DNA from: Hydractinia symbiolongicarpus
Lineage: Eukaryota; Cnidaria; Hydrozoa; Anthoathecata; Hydractiniidae
Direction: 5' to 3'
Length of the DNA: 64,000 nucleotides
Assembly (NCBI RefSeq): GCF_029227915.1
Contig: NC_079884.1
Location: 31,374,001-31,438,000 of the forward strand
In this document: positions 62,401 to 64,000 of the stretch, piece after piece
Numbering within the stretch: position 1 is the first letter of the stretch
Layout: the number at the start of each line of letters is the position of its first letter
The notes under the pieces: generated by a model
Database searches by the model: none
What the model saw: only the letters and a program-made list of their open reading frames with translations
What the model was told of the DNA's origin: nothing
Position numbers and translations under genes: made by a program

Positions 62401-64000
62401 TGAGACTTGTAGTTTTTAAAAATGTTTTCATTTTTGATGAGACACTGAATAAAAGAAGTTTAATCGCCGGCAAACGAAAAACCGCCATTTCCCGTAAATC
62501 CCGGGCTTGCCCCGTATAGTCAAAAGTATACAAAGAAAGTACCCAGGGTGTAAACTCATTTCCAGAACGATTTTTTAAATTATTATTTCACCACTAAATC
62601 CCATGAGACTTGTAGTTTTTAAAAATGTTTTCATTTTTGATGAGACGCTGAATAAAAGAAGTTTAATCGCCGGCAAACGAAAACGTGCGATTTCCCGTAA
62701 ATCCTGGACTCGGCCCGTATAGTCAAAAGTATACAAAGAAAGTACCCAGGGAGTAAACTCATTTCCCGAACGATTTTTTAAATTATTTTTTCACCACTAA
62801 AACGCATGAGACTTGTAGTTTTTAGAAATGTTTTCATTTTTGATGAGACGCTTATTGAAAGTGGTTTAATCGCCGGCAAACGAAAACCCGCGATTTCCCG
62901 TAAATCCCGGGCTTGGCTGTATAGTCGAATGTATACAAAGAAAGTACCCTGTGAGTAAACTCATTTCCAAAAGGATTTTTAAATTATCTTTTCACCACTA
63001 AAACGCATGAGACTTGTAGTTTTTAAAAATGTTTTCATTTTTGATGAGACACTGAATAAAAGAAGTTTAATCGCCGGCAAACGAAAAACCGCCATTTCCC
63101 GTAAATCCCGGGCTTGGCCCGTATAGTCAAAAGTATACAAAGAAAGTACCCAGGGTGTAAACTCATTTCCAGAACGATTTTTTAAATTATTATTTCACCA
63201 CTAAAACGCATGAGACTTGTAGTTTTCAAAAATGTTTTCATTTTTGATGAGACGCTGAATGAAAGAAGTTTAATCGCCGGCAAACGAAAACGTGCGATTT
63301 CCCGTAAATCCCGGACTCGGCCCGTATAGTCAAAAGTATACAAAGAAAGTACCCAGGGAGGAAACTCATTTCCCGAAAGATTTTTTAAATTATTTTTTCA
63401 CCACTAAAACGCATGAGACTTGTAGTTTTTAGAAATGTTTTCATTTTTGATGAGACGCTTAATGAAAGTGGTTTAATCGCCGGCAAAGGAAAACCCGCGA
63501 TTTCCCGTAAATCCCGGGCTTGGCTGTATAGTCGAATGTATACAAAGAAAGTACCCTGTGAGTAAACTCATTTCCAAAAGGATTTCTTAAATTATCTTTT
63601 CACCACTAAAACGCATGAGACTTGTAGTTTTTAAAAATGTTTTCATTTTTGATGAGACACTGAATAAAAGAAGTTTAATCGCCGGCAAACGAAAAACCGC
63701 CATTTCCCGTAAATCCCGGGCTTGCCCCGTATAGTCAAAAGTATACAAAGAAAGTACCCAGGGTGTAAACTCATTTCCAGAACGATTTTTTAAATTATTA
63801 TTTCACCACTAAAGCCCATGAGACTTGTAGTTTTTAAAAATGTTTTCATTTTTGATGAGACGCTGAATAAAAGAAGTTTAATCGCCGGCAAACGAAAACG
63901 TGCGATTTCCCGTAAATCCCGGACTCGGCCCGTATAGTCAAAAGTATACAAAGAAAGTACCCAGGGAGTAAACTCATTTCCCGAACGATTTTTTAAATTA

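Larger units (their letters stand above)
39144..64000 (+). repeat. Satellite array, right block (about 122 monomers)
   Basis: Same 203-bp monomer and orientation to the window end, with no other insertion seen. Class A monomers recur about every third position from 42.5 kb, giving an A-B-B rhythm. A class A subtype has GGCTTGGCTGTATAG in place of GGCTTGGCCCGTATAG, and CCAAAGGATT or CCAAAAGGATT in place of CCAAAACGATT; it is found only here, right of both insertions. GACACTGAATAAAAG and CCCGCCATTTCCCG are also common in this block. Confidence 0.97.

Noticed and set aside
1-64000. CRISPR array
   Set aside because: The whole 203-bp unit is repeated with no unique spacers between short identical repeats, and the context is eukaryotic.
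1-64000. Pol III promoter, tRNA-derived SINE or rRNA spacer origin of the monomer
   Set aside because: I could not find a convincing A box and B box pair (no GGTTCGA-type element) or any rRNA or tRNA segment in the monomer on either strand.
1-64000. Assembly artefact creating the larger duplications
   Set aside because: It cannot be excluded from sequence alone. However, the large copies differ by scattered bases and local swaps, and private variants recur at consistent offsets, which fits real array evolution better than a simple assembler duplication.

Overview
The window is eukaryotic, almost gene-free satellite DNA, most likely from a marine invertebrate animal and plausibly a cnidarian. 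The animal assignment rests on two non-LTR retrotransposons inserted in the array. One has the order 2A-like peptide, PHD finger, AP endonuclease, reverse transcriptase. The other ends in a CxCxxC C-terminus. I associate both architectures with cnidarian, echinoderm, cephalochordate and mollusc genomes; the exact taxon is inference. There is no prokaryotic gene structure.

Layout. 1-32840: head-to-tail satellite, monomer about 203 bp, roughly 162 copies. 32861-36873: an apparently full-length non-LTR retrotransposon (CR1/L2-like) on the + strand, with one intact ORF of 1170 codons (33125-36637). 36874-38748: about 9 more satellite monomers in the same orientation and phase. 38749-39143: a 5'-truncated 3' end of a second, different non-LTR element. 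39144-64000: about 122 more monomers. In total about 293 monomers, all in one orientation.

Satellite organisation. Each monomer has an AT-rich half with a perfect 9-bp inverted repeat (TTTT loop) bracketed by two ATGAGAC boxes 37 bp apart. Its GC-richer half has four CCCG boxes spaced 10, 9 and 11 bp. Monomers fall into linked-variant classes, here called A and B (B1, B2). These are arranged in changing higher-order repeats: 2.5-2.8-kb blocks repeating at 4.06-4.47 kb (3.7-14.7 kb), 5-mers of about 1.01 kb (14.4-21 kb), a 26-mer of 5.27 kb duplicated in tandem (21.4-32.0 kb), 3/4/5-mers (36.9-42 kb), a 13-mer of 2.64 kb (about 43-48.6 and 53.9-62 kb) and a 6-mer of 1215 bp (48.6-53.5 kb). Many differences between monomers are CpG to TpG or CpA, as expected from past germline CpG methylation.

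The only real coding sequence is the retrotransposon ORF. Open frames of 60-100 codons recurring through the array, mostly on the minus strand, are chance frames; 203 is not a multiple of 3, so no frame runs on through the array. For both insertions an unoccupied near-identical satellite copy lies within the window (about 38200-38360 and 40101-40165), which allows the junctions to be read precisely.
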